DNA of 64,000 bases, from positions 2,046,001 to 2,110,000 of the forward strand of contig NZ_JADPMV010000001.1 in NCBI RefSeq assembly GCF_018398425.1, written 5' to 3'. This stretch comes from Pseudomonas lalucatii (lineage in GTDB: Bacteria > Pseudomonadota > Gammaproteobacteria > Pseudomonadales > Pseudomonadaceae). Position 1 is the first letter of the stretch; each line of letters begins with the position of its first letter. This document shows positions 8,974 to 18,352 of this stretch, piece by piece. The notes under the pieces are model-generated. The model worked only from the letters and a program-made list of their open reading frames with translations, had not been told where the DNA came from and did not search any database. Made by a program: the position numbers and the translations under genes.

Positions 8974-9573
8974 ATGAAGGCCTACGCCATGCTGCTGCCG
9001 TGCCTGCTGCTGGCCGCCTGCCAGGCTGCCAACCCCTACCGCGCGCAGTCCCTGCCCCTGCCGCCGGCCCCGGCGCAGGCCGTCCAGCAACTGGACCTCG
9101 GCGCCTATCCGGCACCGCCGCGGGACTATGCCCGCTACCGCAACTGGAGCTGGCACGCAGGCCGGCAACCGGCCGCCAGCGCCTGGGCCAGCGCCGAGCT
9201 GCTGCAGGAGGCGCTGAGCCAGGCCCTCGACCAGCGCGGCCTGCGTCCGGCCCGCCACGACACGGCCGCCGACCTCGAGGTCGGCCTCGAGTTGCGCCAG
9301 GAGCGGCGCATCCGCCAGGTCATCGACCACTATGGCGGCTATCACGGCCACGGCTACTACGCCGACTACCCCGGTTATTGGGACCGCATGCCCGTGGAGC
9401 GCGCCTACCAGATCGAGGTGCTGGTGCTCAGCATCACCCTGTTCGATGCCCGCGACGGCCAGGCGGTGTGGCAAGGCCACGCCGAGCTGCCCAGCGCCGG
9501 CAGCCAGGCCGAACGCGCCGACGCCCTGCGTGCCGCCTGCCAACGCGCCCTGCAGGGCTATCCACCGGCCTGA
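8974..9573 (+). CDS. DUF4136-type lipoprotein (first of a tandem pair)
   Basis: The 199-residue product has a lipoprotein signal peptide with lipobox LLAAC (C16) and then the pattern of DUF4136 envelope lipoproteins: DYARYRNWSWH, an LDQRGLRP helix, an AADLEVGLEL strand and a C-terminal ITLFDARDGQAVWQGHAE. A glycine/histidine/tyrosine-rich loop (YGGYHGHGYYADYPGY) sits in the middle. It lies 10 bp after cmoM and 12 bp before a paralogue. Function is unknown. Sorting is probably to the outer membrane, since the residues after the cysteine (QA) are not an Asp retention signal. Confidence 0.82.
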   Translation: MKAYAMLLPCLLLAACQAANPYRAQSLPLPPAPAQAVQQLDLGAYPAPPRDYARYRNWSWHAGRQPAASAWASAELLQEALSQALDQRGLRPARHDTAADLEVGLELRQERRIRQVIDHYGGYHGHGYYADYPGYWDRMPVERAYQIEVLVLSITLFDARDGQAVWQGHAELPSAGSQAERADALRAACQRALQGYPPA

Positions 9574-9585
9574 GGAGGCTCGCCC

Positions 9586-10146
9586 ATGCGCCCGTACCTG
9601 CTGTTGATACCCGCCCTGCTGTTGCTGGCCGCCTGCCAGACCAGTCGCCTGGACCGCGACTTCGACCCGCAGCGCGACTTCGCCGCCTACCGCAGCTGGA
9701 GCTGGCAGGAGCCGGCCGTGCGCTATCGGCCCGAGGACCCCAGGCTCGCCAGCGATCTCACCGAACAGCGCCTGCGCACGGCGATCGCCGAGCAGCTCGA
9801 GCAACGCGGCCTGCGCGCCGCGGCTGCCGGCGCGAACGGCGACCTGCGGGTCCAGGCCTGGCTGATCGTCGACCAGCGCCAGCAGCAGGTCAGCACCCAC
9901 TACGGCGGCGCCTGGCACGGCCACTGGGGCGGCTTCTGGGGCGGCCCGGGCTATGTCGAGACGCGCACCGTCGACTACCGGGTCGGCACCCTGCAGATCG
10001 ACCTGTTCGACGGCCGCGACGGCCAGCTGGTATGGCGCGGCAGTGCGGCGCAAAGCCTGCGCGACGACTCGCCCAGCCCCGCCGAGCGCGCCGCGGCGCT
10101 GCACCGAACGGTGGCCGAGGTGCTCGGCCAGTACCCGCCCCACTGA
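9586..10146 (+). CDS. DUF4136-type lipoprotein (second of a tandem pair)
   Basis: This 186-residue lipoprotein (lipobox LLAAC) is a diverged copy of the preceding gene. Shared features are DFAAYRSWSWQ, EQLEQRGLRA, DLRVQAWL, a Gly/His/Trp-rich loop (HYGGAWHGHWGGFWGG) and IDLFDGRDGQLVWRG. The tandem order and 12-bp gap indicate an old duplication within one operon. Function is unknown. The aromatic and histidine-rich loops may bind metal or a surface partner, but this is only a suggestion. Confidence 0.82.
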   Translation: MRPYLLLIPALLLLAACQTSRLDRDFDPQRDFAAYRSWSWQEPAVRYRPEDPRLASDLTEQRLRTAIAEQLEQRGLRAAAAGANGDLRVQAWLIVDQRQQQVSTHYGGAWHGHWGGFWGGPGYVETRTVDYRVGTLQIDLFDGRDGQLVWRGSAAQSLRDDSPSPAERAAALHRTVAEVLGQYPPH

Positions 10147-10263
10147 GGCCCGCGCCGGCCAGCGCCGGCCAGCGCGAAAAGCGGGCGCGGCGCTGCCATG
10201 AAGAGGCGCCGGGTTCTGGACGAAAAGTCGTCGAGCGAAGGTCGGGCGAGGCAACAACCGGCG

Positions 10264-10303
10264 AGGAGCGGCGTTCACGAGCGCTGAATGAGCATTCCGA
10301 AGC
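10264..10303 (+). repeat. Copy 1 of a dispersed intergenic element (core GAATGAGCATT)
   Basis: The sequence GGAGCGGCGTT, a short stem (TTCA / TGAA), then GAATGAGCATTCC resembles the element at 52821-52857 on the other strand, which carries GCGGAGTT...CAATGAGCATT. Similar pieces recur between genes in other Pseudomonas genomes as I recall. It lies in the 206-bp gap before the acetyltransferase gene. Its boundaries and function are uncertain. Confidence 0.4.
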
Positions 10304-10352
10304 GGCTTATAACGAAGCATCATCGACCTACAGAACCACAGGAACCCCAGCG

Positions 10353-10844
10353 ATGCCGCCATCCCCTGCCCTCGACCACCGCCCGGCCGACGCCGCCGAC
10401 CTGGCCGAGGTGGTCGCCTTCCCCCAAAGCGCCGAGGAGTTGTTCTTCGCCTACCCCAAGGCCGCCTGGCCGCTGACCGTCGCGCAACTGGCCGCGGCCA
10501 TGGCCGAACGCCGCGACAGCACCGTGGCCCTGCTGGACGGCCGGGTCGCGGGCTTCGCCAACTTCTATCAGTGGCAACACGGCGACTTCTGCGCCCTGGG
10601 CAACCTGATGATCGCCCCCTGGGCTCGCGGCCAGGGCGTCGCGCACTACCTGATCGCCGAGATGGAGCGCCAGGCCCGCCAGGACTTCAATGCCGCCTAC
10701 CTGCGCGCGTCCTGTCACAACGACAACGCCGCCGGCCTGCTGCTCTACGCCCGGCTCGGCTACCGCGCCGGCGACATCCTCGAACGCCGCGACTATCAGG
10801 GCCGCCGGGTGGCCCTGGTGCAGATGGAAAAGCCCCTGTCCTGA
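10353..10844 (+). CDS. GNAT-family N-acetyltransferase
   Basis: This 163-residue protein has the GNAT fold: LRP-type N-terminus (HRPADAADLAEVVAF), a VALLDGRVAGFANFY strand, the acetyl-CoA loop (NLMIAPWARGQGVAHYLIAE) and the C-terminal NAAGLLLYARLGYRAGD motif. The ATG at 10353 was chosen because family members begin close to the first beta strand. The acceptor substrate is unknown. It is transcribed alone, after an intergenic repeat element and before a membrane protein gene 116 bp downstream. Confidence 0.87.
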   Translation: MPPSPALDHRPADAADLAEVVAFPQSAEELFFAYPKAAWPLTVAQLAAAMAERRDSTVALLDGRVAGFANFYQWQHGDFCALGNLMIAPWARGQGVAHYLIAEMERQARQDFNAAYLRASCHNDNAAGLLLYARLGYRAGDILERRDYQGRRVALVQMEKPLS

Positions 10845-10960
10845 GCACGTGCCGGGCGTTGCGCACGGCAGCGCCGTGGGCAAGACTAGACGCCCCGTTC
10901 AAACCCTCGACCCGCGCCACGCCACGCGGCCCGGCGCCTCTTCGTGACAAGGACCCGTCC

Positions 10961-11410
10961 ATGCCCAATTCCAACGCATGGCTGCTCGCCCTGCCCTTTC
11001 TCGCCGGCGCCTGCCTGCCCCTGCAGGCCGGCATCAACGGCCAGCTGGCCAAGCAGCTGTCCAGCGTGCTCGCCGCCGCCCTGCTGTCGTTCATCGTCGG
11101 CAGCCTGGCGCTGTTGCTTGTGGTGGCGACGCAGCGGCAACTGCTCGGCCTCGACGCCCTCAAGGGCCTCGACTGGTGGCACTGGAGCGGTGGCCTGCTC
11201 GGGGCCTGCTTCATCGCCACCGCGGCCTTCGCCGGGCCACGGGTCGGCGCGCTGCTGTTCATGGTGCTGGTGATCGCCGGCCAGCTGAGCATGGCCCTGA
11301 CCCTCGACCACTTCGGCTGGGCCGGGTTTCGCGAGGCGCCGGTCAGCCTCGGCAAGTTCGCCGGCCTGCTGCTGATCGTCGCCGGTATCTGGCTTATCCG
11401 CCGCGGCTGA
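10961..11410 (+). CDS. DMT-family membrane protein (DUF606/YdcZ type)
   Basis: The 149-residue protein has about five hydrophobic helices and the DUF606 hallmarks ACLPLQAGINGQLAKQL at the N-terminus, a GALLFMVLVIAGQLSMAL helix, DHFGW and a final GLLLIVAGIWLIRR helix. The family is a half-size member of the drug/metabolite transporter superfamily and probably works as a dimer in the inner membrane. The substrate is unknown. The start is the ATG at 10961. Confidence 0.87.
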   Translation: MPNSNAWLLALPFLAGACLPLQAGINGQLAKQLSSVLAAALLSFIVGSLALLLVVATQRQLLGLDALKGLDWWHWSGGLLGACFIATAAFAGPRVGALLFMVLVIAGQLSMALTLDHFGWAGFREAPVSLGKFAGLLLIVAGIWLIRRG

Positions 11411-11428
11411 GCGAGCCCTGACGCGCCT

Positions 11429-11458
11429 TTGCAGGTGCCTGCTAGCGCCCGCTATGGT
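11429..11458 (+). promoter_or_regulatory. Possible sigma-70 promoter and long leader of the sulP-usp operon
   Basis: TTGCAG (11429-11434) and TATGGT (11453-11458) are separated by 18 bp and sit at the left of a 303-bp gap (11411-11713). A transcript from here would have an untranslated leader of about 245 nt before the sulP ATG. I recognise no riboswitch in the leader. The promoter match is moderate. Confidence 0.3.
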
Positions 11459-11713
11459 AAGCTGCGCGCCCTTTTTGCTCGTATGGACAGAGACCGGTCG
11501 TCATGCCGCTGGCCCAACCCTCTCGCTGGCAGCCTAAGCCGCCATAGCGTTTCGCCCCCCTCCCTGCCGGTTTCGACTGCACCTCACTGCAGCGGTCAGG
11601 CCCGTGCGTGCCTGAGCCAATGCCGGCGCAGCAACCTCAGTAGCCTGTTTATAGTCGCCCCATCCGCTTCGCCTCTACATGCCACAGCGGATCCCAGCCT
11701 TGTGGAAGTGCTT

Positions 11714-13201
11714 ATGTTGCAAAGCCTGAAAAATACCTGGTTCTTCAATATCCGCGGCGATGTGCTCGCCGGCCTGGTGGTCGCCCTGGCGCTGATCCCG
11801 GAGGCCATCGCCTTCTCGATCATCGCCGGGGTCGACCCCAAGGTCGGCCTCTACGCTTCCTTCTGCATCGCCGTGGTGATCGCCTTCGTCGGTGGCCGCC
11901 CGGGGATGATCAGCGCCGCCACCGGGGCCATGGCCCTACTGATGGTGACCCTGGTCAAGGAACACGGCCTGCAGTACCTGCTGGCCGCCACTCTGCTCAC
12001 CGGGGTGCTGCAGATCGGCGCCGGCTACCTCAAGCTCGGCTCGCTGATGCGCTTCGTCTCGCGCTCGGTGGTCACCGGCTTCGTCAATGCCCTGGCGATC
12101 CTGATCTTCATGGCCCAGTTGCCCGAGCTGACCAACGTCACCTGGCATGTCTACGCCATGACCGCCACGGGCCTGGGCATCATCTACCTGTTCCCCTATG
12201 TGCCCAGGGTCGGCAAGGTCATCCCCTCGCCGCTGGTGTGCATCCTGTCGATGACCGCCGTGGCCATGCTCCTGGGCCTGGACATCCGCACCGTCGGCGA
12301 CATGGGCGAGCTGCCCGACACATTGCCGATCTTCCTCTGGCCGAACGTGCCGCTGAGCCTCGAGACCCTGGCGATCATCTTCCCCTACGCCGCCGCCCTG
12401 GCCGTGGTCGGCCTGCTCGAGTCGATGATGACCGCCACCATCCTCGACGACCTGACCGACACCGGCAGCGACAAGAACCGCGAGTGCAAGGGCCAGGGCG
12501 TGGCCAACATCGCCTCCGGCCTGCTCGGCGGCATGGCCGGCTGCGCGATGATCGGCCAGTCGGTGATCAACGTGAAGTCCGGCGGCCGCGGGCGCCTGTC
12601 GACCCTGGTGGCCGGCGCGGTGCTGCTGCTGATGGTGGTGTTCCTCAGCGACTGGGTCAGCCAGATCCCCATGGCCGCCCTGGTGGCGGTGATGATCATG
12701 GTGTCGATCGGCACCTTCAGCTGGGACTCGATCCGCAACCTCAGAACCTTCCCGCTGTCGACCAACCTGGTGATGCTGGCCACGGTGGCGGTCACCGTCT
12801 ACACCCACAACCTGGCCTACGGCGTGTTCGTCGGCGTGCTGCTGGCCGCGCTGTTCTTCGCCAACAAGATCGGCCACTTCCTCTATATCGACTCGGAGCT
12901 CGACGCCGACGGCCGCCGCCGCAGTTACAAGGTGGTCGGCCAGGTGTTCTTCGCCTCCGCCAGCAAGTTCGTCGGCGCCTTTGACTTCAAGGAAGCCCTT
13001 GATAAGGTCAGCATCGACCTGTCGCGCGCGCACTTCTGGGACATCACCGCCGTCGAATCCCTGGACAAGGTGGTGCTCAAGCTGCGCCGCGAAGGCACGC
13101 AAGTCGAAGTTCTGGGCCTCAACGAGGCCAGCGCCACCATCGTCGACCGCTTCGGCGTGCACGATAAGCCGGATGCCGTCGACAACCTGATGGGCCACTA
13201 A
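11714..13201 (+). CDS. SulP-family inorganic anion transporter with STAS domain
   Basis: This 495-residue inner-membrane protein has the SulP fold. The N-terminal signature is [22 protein letters not shown], followed by [32 protein letters not shown] and about 12-14 hydrophobic helices up to residue 390. A cytoplasmic STAS domain (about 400-490) follows, with [21 protein letters not shown]. Members carry sulfate, bicarbonate or dicarboxylates; the substrate is not decided by sequence. A universal stress protein gene follows 11 bp downstream, a pairing common in Pseudomonas. I chose the ATG at 11714, since upstream in-frame codons encode no recognisable protein. Confidence 0.9.
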   Translation: MLQSLKNTWFFNIRGDVLAGLVVALALIPEAIAFSIIAGVDPKVGLYASFCIAVVIAFVGGRPGMISAATGAMALLMVTLVKEHGLQYLLAATLLTGVLQIGAGYLKLGSLMRFVSRSVVTGFVNALAILIFMAQLPELTNVTWHVYAMTATGLGIIYLFPYVPRVGKVIPSPLVCILSMTAVAMLLGLDIRTVGDMGELPDTLPIFLWPNVPLSLETLAIIFPYAAALAVVGLLESMMTATILDDLTDTGSDKNRECKGQGVANIASGLLGGMAGCAMIGQSVINVKSGGRGRLSTLVAGAVLLLMVVFLSDWVSQIPMAALVAVMIMVSIGTFSWDSIRNLRTFPLSTNLVMLATVAVTVYTHNLAYGVFVGVLLAALFFANKIGHFLYIDSELDADGRRRSYKVVGQVFFASASKFVGAFDFKEALDKVSIDLSRAHFWDITAVESLDKVVLKLRREGTQVEVLGLNEASATIVDRFGVHDKPDAVDNLMGH

Positions 13202-13212
13202 GGAGCAACCGC

Positions 13213-14064
13213 ATGAGCCACGTAATGGCATGTATCGACGCCTCCCCGGCCGCCCCGGCGGTGTGCGACTACGCCGCCTGGGCCAGCCAGCGCCTGCAGG
13301 CGCCGCTGAGCGTCCTGCACGTGCTGGACCAGGTGCAGTACCCGCAACAGAGCGACCTGTCCGGCACCATCGGCCTGGGCAGCCGCGAACACCTGCTCGA
13401 AGAGCTGGCCGAGCTGGACCAGAAGCGCAGCAAGCTGGCCCTGGAGCAGGGCCACCTGATGCTCGAGGCGGCCCGCCAGCGCCTCGCCGCCGCCGGGGTG
13501 GCCGACGTCCAGCTGCGCCAGCGCCACGGCGAGCTGGTCGACAGCCTGGCCGAACTGCAACAGGACATCCGCCTGCTGGTGATCGGCCGCCAGGGCGAGG
13601 CCAGCGCCAGCCTCGGCCAGCAGGTCGGCAGCCATCTGGAGAACGCCATCCGTACCCTGGCCCGGCCGATCCTGGTCAGCTGCGGCGAATTCAAGGCGCC
13701 GCAGAGCTATATGTTCGCCTACGACGGCAGCGCCACCGCGCGCAAGGGCATCGAACAGCTCGCCGCCAGCCCGCTGCTCAAGGGCCTGCCCTGCCACCTG
13801 GTACTGGTCGGCGCCGACACCGGCGACGCCTGGGAGCAGCTCAAGGCCGCCGAGCGCAGCCTGCAGGACTCGGCCAGCGAGGTGCGGCTGGCGATCCGCG
13901 CCGGCGAGGTCGAGGCGACGCTGCACGCCTACCAGGCCGAGCACGGCATCGACCTGCTGGTGATGGGCGCCTACGGCCACTCGCGCATCCGCCAGTTCCT
14001 GGTCGGCAGCACCACCAGCCACCTGCTGCGCAGCAGCGCGGGAGCGTTGCTGATCCTGCGCTGA
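13213..14064 (+). CDS. Universal stress protein with two UspA domains
   Basis: The 283-residue protein is a tandem UspA fusion. Domain 1 (about 1-150) opens with MSHVMACIDASPAAPAVCDY. Domain 2 (about 155-283) opens with YMFAYDGSATARKGIEQLA and ends with the ATP-binding type loop MGAYGHSRIRQFLVGSTTSHLL. The corresponding loop of domain 1 (VIGRQGEASASLGQQVGSHLE) is less regular. It starts 11 bp after sulP behind AAGGAG, so it is cotranscribed and may sense or modulate transport or energy state (inference). Confidence 0.9.
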   Translation: MSHVMACIDASPAAPAVCDYAAWASQRLQAPLSVLHVLDQVQYPQQSDLSGTIGLGSREHLLEELAELDQKRSKLALEQGHLMLEAARQRLAAAGVADVQLRQRHGELVDSLAELQQDIRLLVIGRQGEASASLGQQVGSHLENAIRTLARPILVSCGEFKAPQSYMFAYDGSATARKGIEQLAASPLLKGLPCHLVLVGADTGDAWEQLKAAERSLQDSASEVRLAIRAGEVEATLHAYQAEHGIDLLVMGAYGHSRIRQFLVGSTTSHLLRSSAGALLILR

Positions 14065-14213
14065 GCAACGCTAGGGCCAGGCCGAACCACCCGGCTGCGG
14101 CCGCCCCGGAGCGGCCAGACCGGCGCGCCCGGAACGCCTCCGCGGCGATTCGGGCGCGCCGCCGGCAGCAGAAGCGCTATGCTCTAACTCGGCTGCTTTT
14201 GCGATCCCTTGCC

Positions 14214-15335
14214 ATGACCCACAGCGATCTCCCCCACGACCCCGCGGCCTTCGCCCTCTGGCGCGAAGCCCAGGACACGCGCATCCGCACGCGCCTGGGC
14301 GGTGTCTACTACCTGCTCGCCTGGCTGTTGACCTGGTTGTTCAGCAATGCCCCGGCCGAGCAGCTCGGCGCGGGACTGGTCGGCAGCGCCCTGTTCGCCC
14401 TGCTGTTGCTGCTGCGCCTGCTCCATCGCCTGCCCGCCAAGGACACCCCGCAGGCGCTGGCGGTATGGATCGACCGGCACTGGACGCTGATCCTGGCGAC
14501 CACCCTGGCCTGGGGCCTGATCCATGCCTGGACGCTGAACCATCCGCAGTTCGCCAACTCCTGGCTGATCGCCACCCTCGGCACCATCGCCTTCAGCACC
14601 GCCCTGGCCTTCAGCTTCTCGATGCGCCGGGGCCGCGCCATCCTCGCCCTGCTGCTGCTCTATCTGCCGGGGCTGGCGATGCTCGCCCGGCACTGGGAGA
14701 TCCAGTTCGCCACGCTGATCACCCTGGCCTTCTACCTGAGCTACCTGCTGCTGGCCCTCAACCGCAGCCACCAGGAGTACCACAACACCCTGGGCCTGGA
14801 GCTCAAGCTGCTGGAACAGCAGCAGAGCCTGGAACAGCTCAGCCGCACCGACAGCCTGACCCAGCTGGGCAACCGCTACCAGTTCAACAGCCTGTTCCCG
14901 GTGATGGTGGCCAACGCCCACCGGCAGAACGAGCCGCTGTCCCTGGTGCTGCTGGACATCGACTTCTTCAAGCGGATCAACGACGAGCATGGCCATGCCT
15001 GCGGCGACGCCTGCCTCAGCGCCTTCGCCGAGCGCATGCGCCAGGTGTTCCGCCGCGAGAGCGACGCGCTGTTGCGCCTGGGCGGCGAGGAGTTCGGCGT
15101 GCTGATGCCCAACACGCCGCTGGAACAGGCCAAGCACCTGGCGGAAAGCTTCCGCCAGGAACTGTCGCGCCAGGGCTTCAGCGTACAGGGCAACAGCCTG
15201 CCGCTGACCGCCAGCCTCGGCGTCGGCTGCTTCGCCCCGGAGCGCGACGGCAGCGCCGAGGCCTTCTTCAAGCGGGTCGATGCGGCGCTCTATCTGGCCA
15301 AGGACGCCGGGCGCAATCGCCTGGCGCTGGCCTGA
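14214..15335 (+). CDS. Membrane-bound diguanylate cyclase (GGDEF protein)
   Basis: This 373-residue protein has about six N-terminal transmembrane helices (residues about 27-190), a short coiled coil and a GGDEF domain (about 205-373). The signature is intact as GGEEF at residues 290-294, and the substrate-binding DSLTQLGNRY and LLDIDFFKRINDEHGHACGD segments are present. It should make cyclic di-GMP in response to a membrane signal. No inhibitory RxxD motif is obvious just before GGEEF. It is transcribed alone, converging on a chemoreceptor gene 12 bp away. Confidence 0.92.
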   Translation: MTHSDLPHDPAAFALWREAQDTRIRTRLGGVYYLLAWLLTWLFSNAPAEQLGAGLVGSALFALLLLLRLLHRLPAKDTPQALAVWIDRHWTLILATTLAWGLIHAWTLNHPQFANSWLIATLGTIAFSTALAFSFSMRRGRAILALLLLYLPGLAMLARHWEIQFATLITLAFYLSYLLLALNRSHQEYHNTLGLELKLLEQQQSLEQLSRTDSLTQLGNRYQFNSLFPVMVANAHRQNEPLSLVLLDIDFFKRINDEHGHACGDACLSAFAERMRQVFRRESDALLRLGGEEFGVLMPNTPLEQAKHLAESFRQELSRQGFSVQGNSLPLTASLGVGCFAPERDGSAEAFFKRVDAALYLAKDAGRNRLALA

Positions 15336-15347
15336 GCCGCCCCGGGG

Positions 15348-17279
15348 TCAGAGGCGGAAGCTACCCATCTGCTTGGCCAGGTCCTCGGCCAGGGCGCGCA
15401 GGCTCTGGCAATCCTCGCGGCATCCCAGCACTTCGCCGGCCGTGGCGTGGGCCAGGTCGGCGATGCCCTGGACGTTGCGGTTGATCTCCTCGGTGACCGA
15501 CGACTGCTCCTCGGTGGCCGCCGCCACCTGGGTGTTCATGTCGCTGATCCGCTCCACCTGCTCGGTGATGGCGCCGAGGGACTGGCCGGTGCGCTGGCTG
15601 GCCTGCACCCCGGTGCCGGTGGCGGCCTGGCCGGCGTGCATGGAGCTGACCGCGGTTTCCGCGCCCTGCTTGAGGCGCTGGATCATCTCCTGGATCTCGT
15701 CGGTGGAGCTCTGAGTGCGGCTGGCCAGGGTACGCACCTCGTCGGCCACCACGGCGAAGCCGCGGCCCATCTCGCCGGCCCGCGCCGCCTCGATGGCCGC
15801 GTTGAGGGCCAGCAGGTTGGTCTGCTCGGAGATGCCGCGGATCACCGCCAGCACCTGGTCGATCGACGCCACCTGATTGGCCAGCTCGCCGACCGCCTCG
15901 GCCGCGCCGCCGATGTCGGTGGACATCCGCTCGATGTGGGCGATCGACTGGCCGACCACCTGGCGCGCCTGCTGCGCCTCGTCGCGGGCCTCATGGGAGG
16001 CCTGGGCGGCGCTGCTGGCATTGCGCGCGATCTCCTGCACGGTGAGGCCCATCTCGTGCACCGCGGTGGCCACCATGTCGGTCATCTCCTGCTGGCGGCC
16101 GGCACGCCCGGCGGTGTTCTCCACCACCTGGGCGACCTGGCCGACGGCGCCGCGCAGGCGCTCGCTGGTGGCCAGCACGTCGCCGATCAGGCTGCGCTGG
16201 CTGGCGATGAAACGGTTGAAGCCGCGGGCCAGGTCGCCCAGCTCGTCGCCCCGCGACTCGTCCAGGCGGCGGGTCAGGTCGCCGCCGCCGCCGCCGATCT
16301 CCACCAGGGCGGCGGTGACCTGGCGAATCGGCCGCACCAGGCCGCGGGCCAGCAGCACCACCAGGCCGAGGAACAACAGGGCCACGGCGACGCCGATCAG
16401 GCTGCTGGTGAACATGGCCTGACGCGCCTCGGCGTAGATCTCCGCCTCGGGGATCTCGCTGACCAGCAGCCAGTCCAGCGCCTGCAGCGGCTGGGCGATG
16501 GCCAGGAAGGTCGCGCCGTCACGCTCGAAACGCAGCGCCTCGCGGCTCTTGCCGAGCAGGCCGGCGGCCGCCTCGGCGCCGACCAGCTGGCTCAGCTCGC
16601 GGCTGTCGTTGAAGGCCGACTCGGGGTGCACCTTGACCCGGCCATCGGCGCTGACCAGGTAGACCCGCCCGTCCTCGCCGAAGCGGAAGTCGCGGATCAT
16701 CTCCGACATGGCGCCGAGGCTGAAGCCGAGGCCCGCCACGCCCAGGGTCTTGCCGCCGACGGCCACCCGCTGGTTGATGAACAGGGTCGGCTGGCGGCTG
16801 CTCTGGTCGATGTCGATATCCAGCGAGCGCGCCTTGCCGCTGTCGACGAAGCCATAGAACCAGGCGTTGTCCGCCGGGCCGCGCTGCAGGCTGCGCTTGA
16901 GCCCTTCGCCGGTGAAGTAGTTGCCGCTGTCCAGGCTGACGATAAAGGTGGTCAGGGCCTTCTGCTGCCCCTGCACGCCGGCCAGGTAACGGGCGAATGC
17001 CTCGCGCCGGGCGGCGTCCTCGCCACTGCTGAGCCAGTCCGCCACCAGGCTGTTCTCGGCGATGCCGCGCGCCGCGGTGAGGGGCTCGGCGAGCACCCGC
17101 TCCAGATCGTTGCGGATCGCCAGGACGCTCGCCGGCAGGGCCTCCTCGACCAGGTAGCGCTCGGCCAGACGATTGACCAGCGCCGAATAGATGAGTACCA
17201 CGATCAGGATGCTGGCGAGCAGGGCGGCGCCCATGCTGAGGATCAACTGCCACTGAATACTGCGTTGCCAGAGGCGCAT
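15348..17279 (-). CDS. Methyl-accepting chemotaxis protein with Cache-type sensor
   Basis: I place the start at the ATG at 17279 ([10 protein letters not shown]), behind GGGAGT; longer in-frame extensions upstream look noncoding. The 643-residue product has TM1 at about 8-31, a periplasmic Cache-like sensor (about 35-288), TM2 at about 291-312, HAMP, and a signalling hairpin with [20 protein letters not shown] at the tip. The sensor lacks the R.WY...D amino-acid motif seen in the receptor at 3244-5190. No CheR pentapeptide is present at the MGSFRL end. The ligand is unknown. A possible FliA promoter lies at 17372-17398. Confidence 0.9.
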   Translation of the reverse strand: MRLWQRSIQWQLILSMGAALLASILIVVLIYSALVNRLAERYLVEEALPASVLAIRNDLERVLAEPLTAARGIAENSLVADWLSSGEDAARREAFARYLAGVQGQQKALTTFIVSLDSGNYFTGEGLKRSLQRGPADNAWFYGFVDSGKARSLDIDIDQSSRQPTLFINQRVAVGGKTLGVAGLGFSLGAMSEMIRDFRFGEDGRVYLVSADGRVKVHPESAFNDSRELSQLVGAEAAAGLLGKSREALRFERDGATFLAIAQPLQALDWLLVSEIPEAEIYAEARQAMFTSSLIGVAVALLFLGLVVLLARGLVRPIRQVTAALVEIGGGGGDLTRRLDESRGDELGDLARGFNRFIASQRSLIGDVLATSERLRGAVGQVAQVVENTAGRAGRQQEMTDMVATAVHEMGLTVQEIARNASSAAQASHEARDEAQQARQVVGQSIAHIERMSTDIGGAAEAVGELANQVASIDQVLAVIRGISEQTNLLALNAAIEAARAGEMGRGFAVVADEVRTLASRTQSSTDEIQEMIQRLKQGAETAVSSMHAGQAATGTGVQASQRTGQSLGAITEQVERISDMNTQVAAATEEQSSVTEEINRNVQGIADLAHATAGEVLGCREDCQSLRALAEDLAKQMGSFRL

Positions 17280-17371
17280 GGAAGGACTCCCGTTGTTATT
17301 GTCGGATCGCGGACGGATATTTTGGATACGGCATTGTGCACAAAACACCGACTTATGACAGTCATGCTCCC

Positions 17372-17398
17372 TTATCGACCGCCGGAGCGCGGAGTTGA
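17372..17398 (-). promoter_or_regulatory. Candidate FliA (sigma-28) promoter of the chemoreceptor gene
   Basis: On the minus strand TCAA, a 15-bp spacer and GTCGATAA resemble the flagellar consensus TAAA-N15-GCCGATAA (3 of 4 and 7 of 8 matches by the usual alignment). The -10 element lies about 93 bp before the ATG at 17279. The site is within the 335-bp gap 17280-17614, which otherwise holds no gene that I can support. Confidence 0.4.
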
Positions 17399-17614
17399 GC
17401 GGCAGGCGAAACGACGCGACGTGCGGTCGAGCAGACCGGCCGGCGGCGCCTCGCGTCGAGGGTGTCCGGGTGCAGGGCAGCGGCGCGAATGGAGCTGCGG
17501 CACCAGACTGCGCCCTAAGCTTGTGCCCCGCCCCGCCGCCATGGCGTCTCTGCAACTGCCGCGCGCGGGCACCTGTGCCGGCATGCACACCGCCAGGAAC
17601 AGTCAGGAGACGCC

Positions 17615-18352
17615 ATGGCCCTTTCCGCACACCCGGCGTTCCGCGCCGGCGCCCAGGCGGTCGCCCCCCTTCTTCCCGGGTTGGTTCCGTTCGGCATGAT
17701 CGCCGGCATCGCCGCCCTCGAAGCCGGCTTGTCGCCCGGCGCCGCGCTGGCCATGTCGTTCGTGATCTTCGCCGGCTCGGCGCAGCTGGTGGCCGCCCAG
17801 CTGATGGGCCTGGGCACCCTGCCGCTGATCGTCATCCTCACCGCGCTGGTCATCAACCTGCGCTTCACCATGTACAGCGCCTCGATCGCCCCGCACTTCC
17901 AGGGCCTGAGCGGGCGCTGGCGCTGGACCATGGCCTATTTCCTCACCGACCAGGCCTATGCGCTGAGCATCACCCGCTACACCCTCGATCCCCAGGCCCC
18001 GGGCAAACACCTCTACTACCTGGGCGCGGCGCTGCCGCTGTGGCTGGTCTGGGTGGCGTCCTGCGCCGCCGGGGTCTTCCTCGGTGCCGGGGTGCCGGCG
18101 AGCTGGTCCCTGGACTTCACCATTCCGCTGTCCTTCCTGGTGCTGCTGATCCCCTCGATCATCGACCGCGCGACCCTGGCGGCCGCCGTAACCGGCGGCG
18201 GGGTGGCGGTCGCGGCCGCCGGCCTGCCCTACAACCTGGGCCTGTTCCTGGCCGCCGCCAGCGGCATCGGCGCCGGCCTGCTCGTGGAGCAGCTGCAGCC
18301 GCCGCCACCCAGCCCCGTCGACACGGGCGCGCACCGGAGGGAAGAGCGGTGA
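17615..18352 (+). CDS. azlC: Branched-chain amino acid exporter large subunit, AzlC family
   Basis: This 245-residue inner-membrane protein has the AzlC pattern: [19 protein letters not shown], then a [17 protein letters not shown] helix, [19 protein letters not shown] and [12 protein letters not shown]. AzlC pairs with a small AzlD subunit to export branched-chain amino acids (BrnFE/AzlCD family). The azlD gene follows with a 3-4 bp overlap. The last 20 residues are a proline-rich, charged cytoplasmic tail of no known role. The start is the ATG at 17615. Confidence 0.9.
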   Translation: MALSAHPAFRAGAQAVAPLLPGLVPFGMIAGIAALEAGLSPGAALAMSFVIFAGSAQLVAAQLMGLGTLPLIVILTALVINLRFTMYSASIAPHFQGLSGRWRWTMAYFLTDQAYALSITRYTLDPQAPGKHLYYLGAALPLWLVWVASCAAGVFLGAGVPASWSLDFTIPLSFLVLLIPSIIDRATLAAAVTGGGVAVAAAGLPYNLGLFLAAASGIGAGLLVEQLQPPPPSPVDTGAHRREER

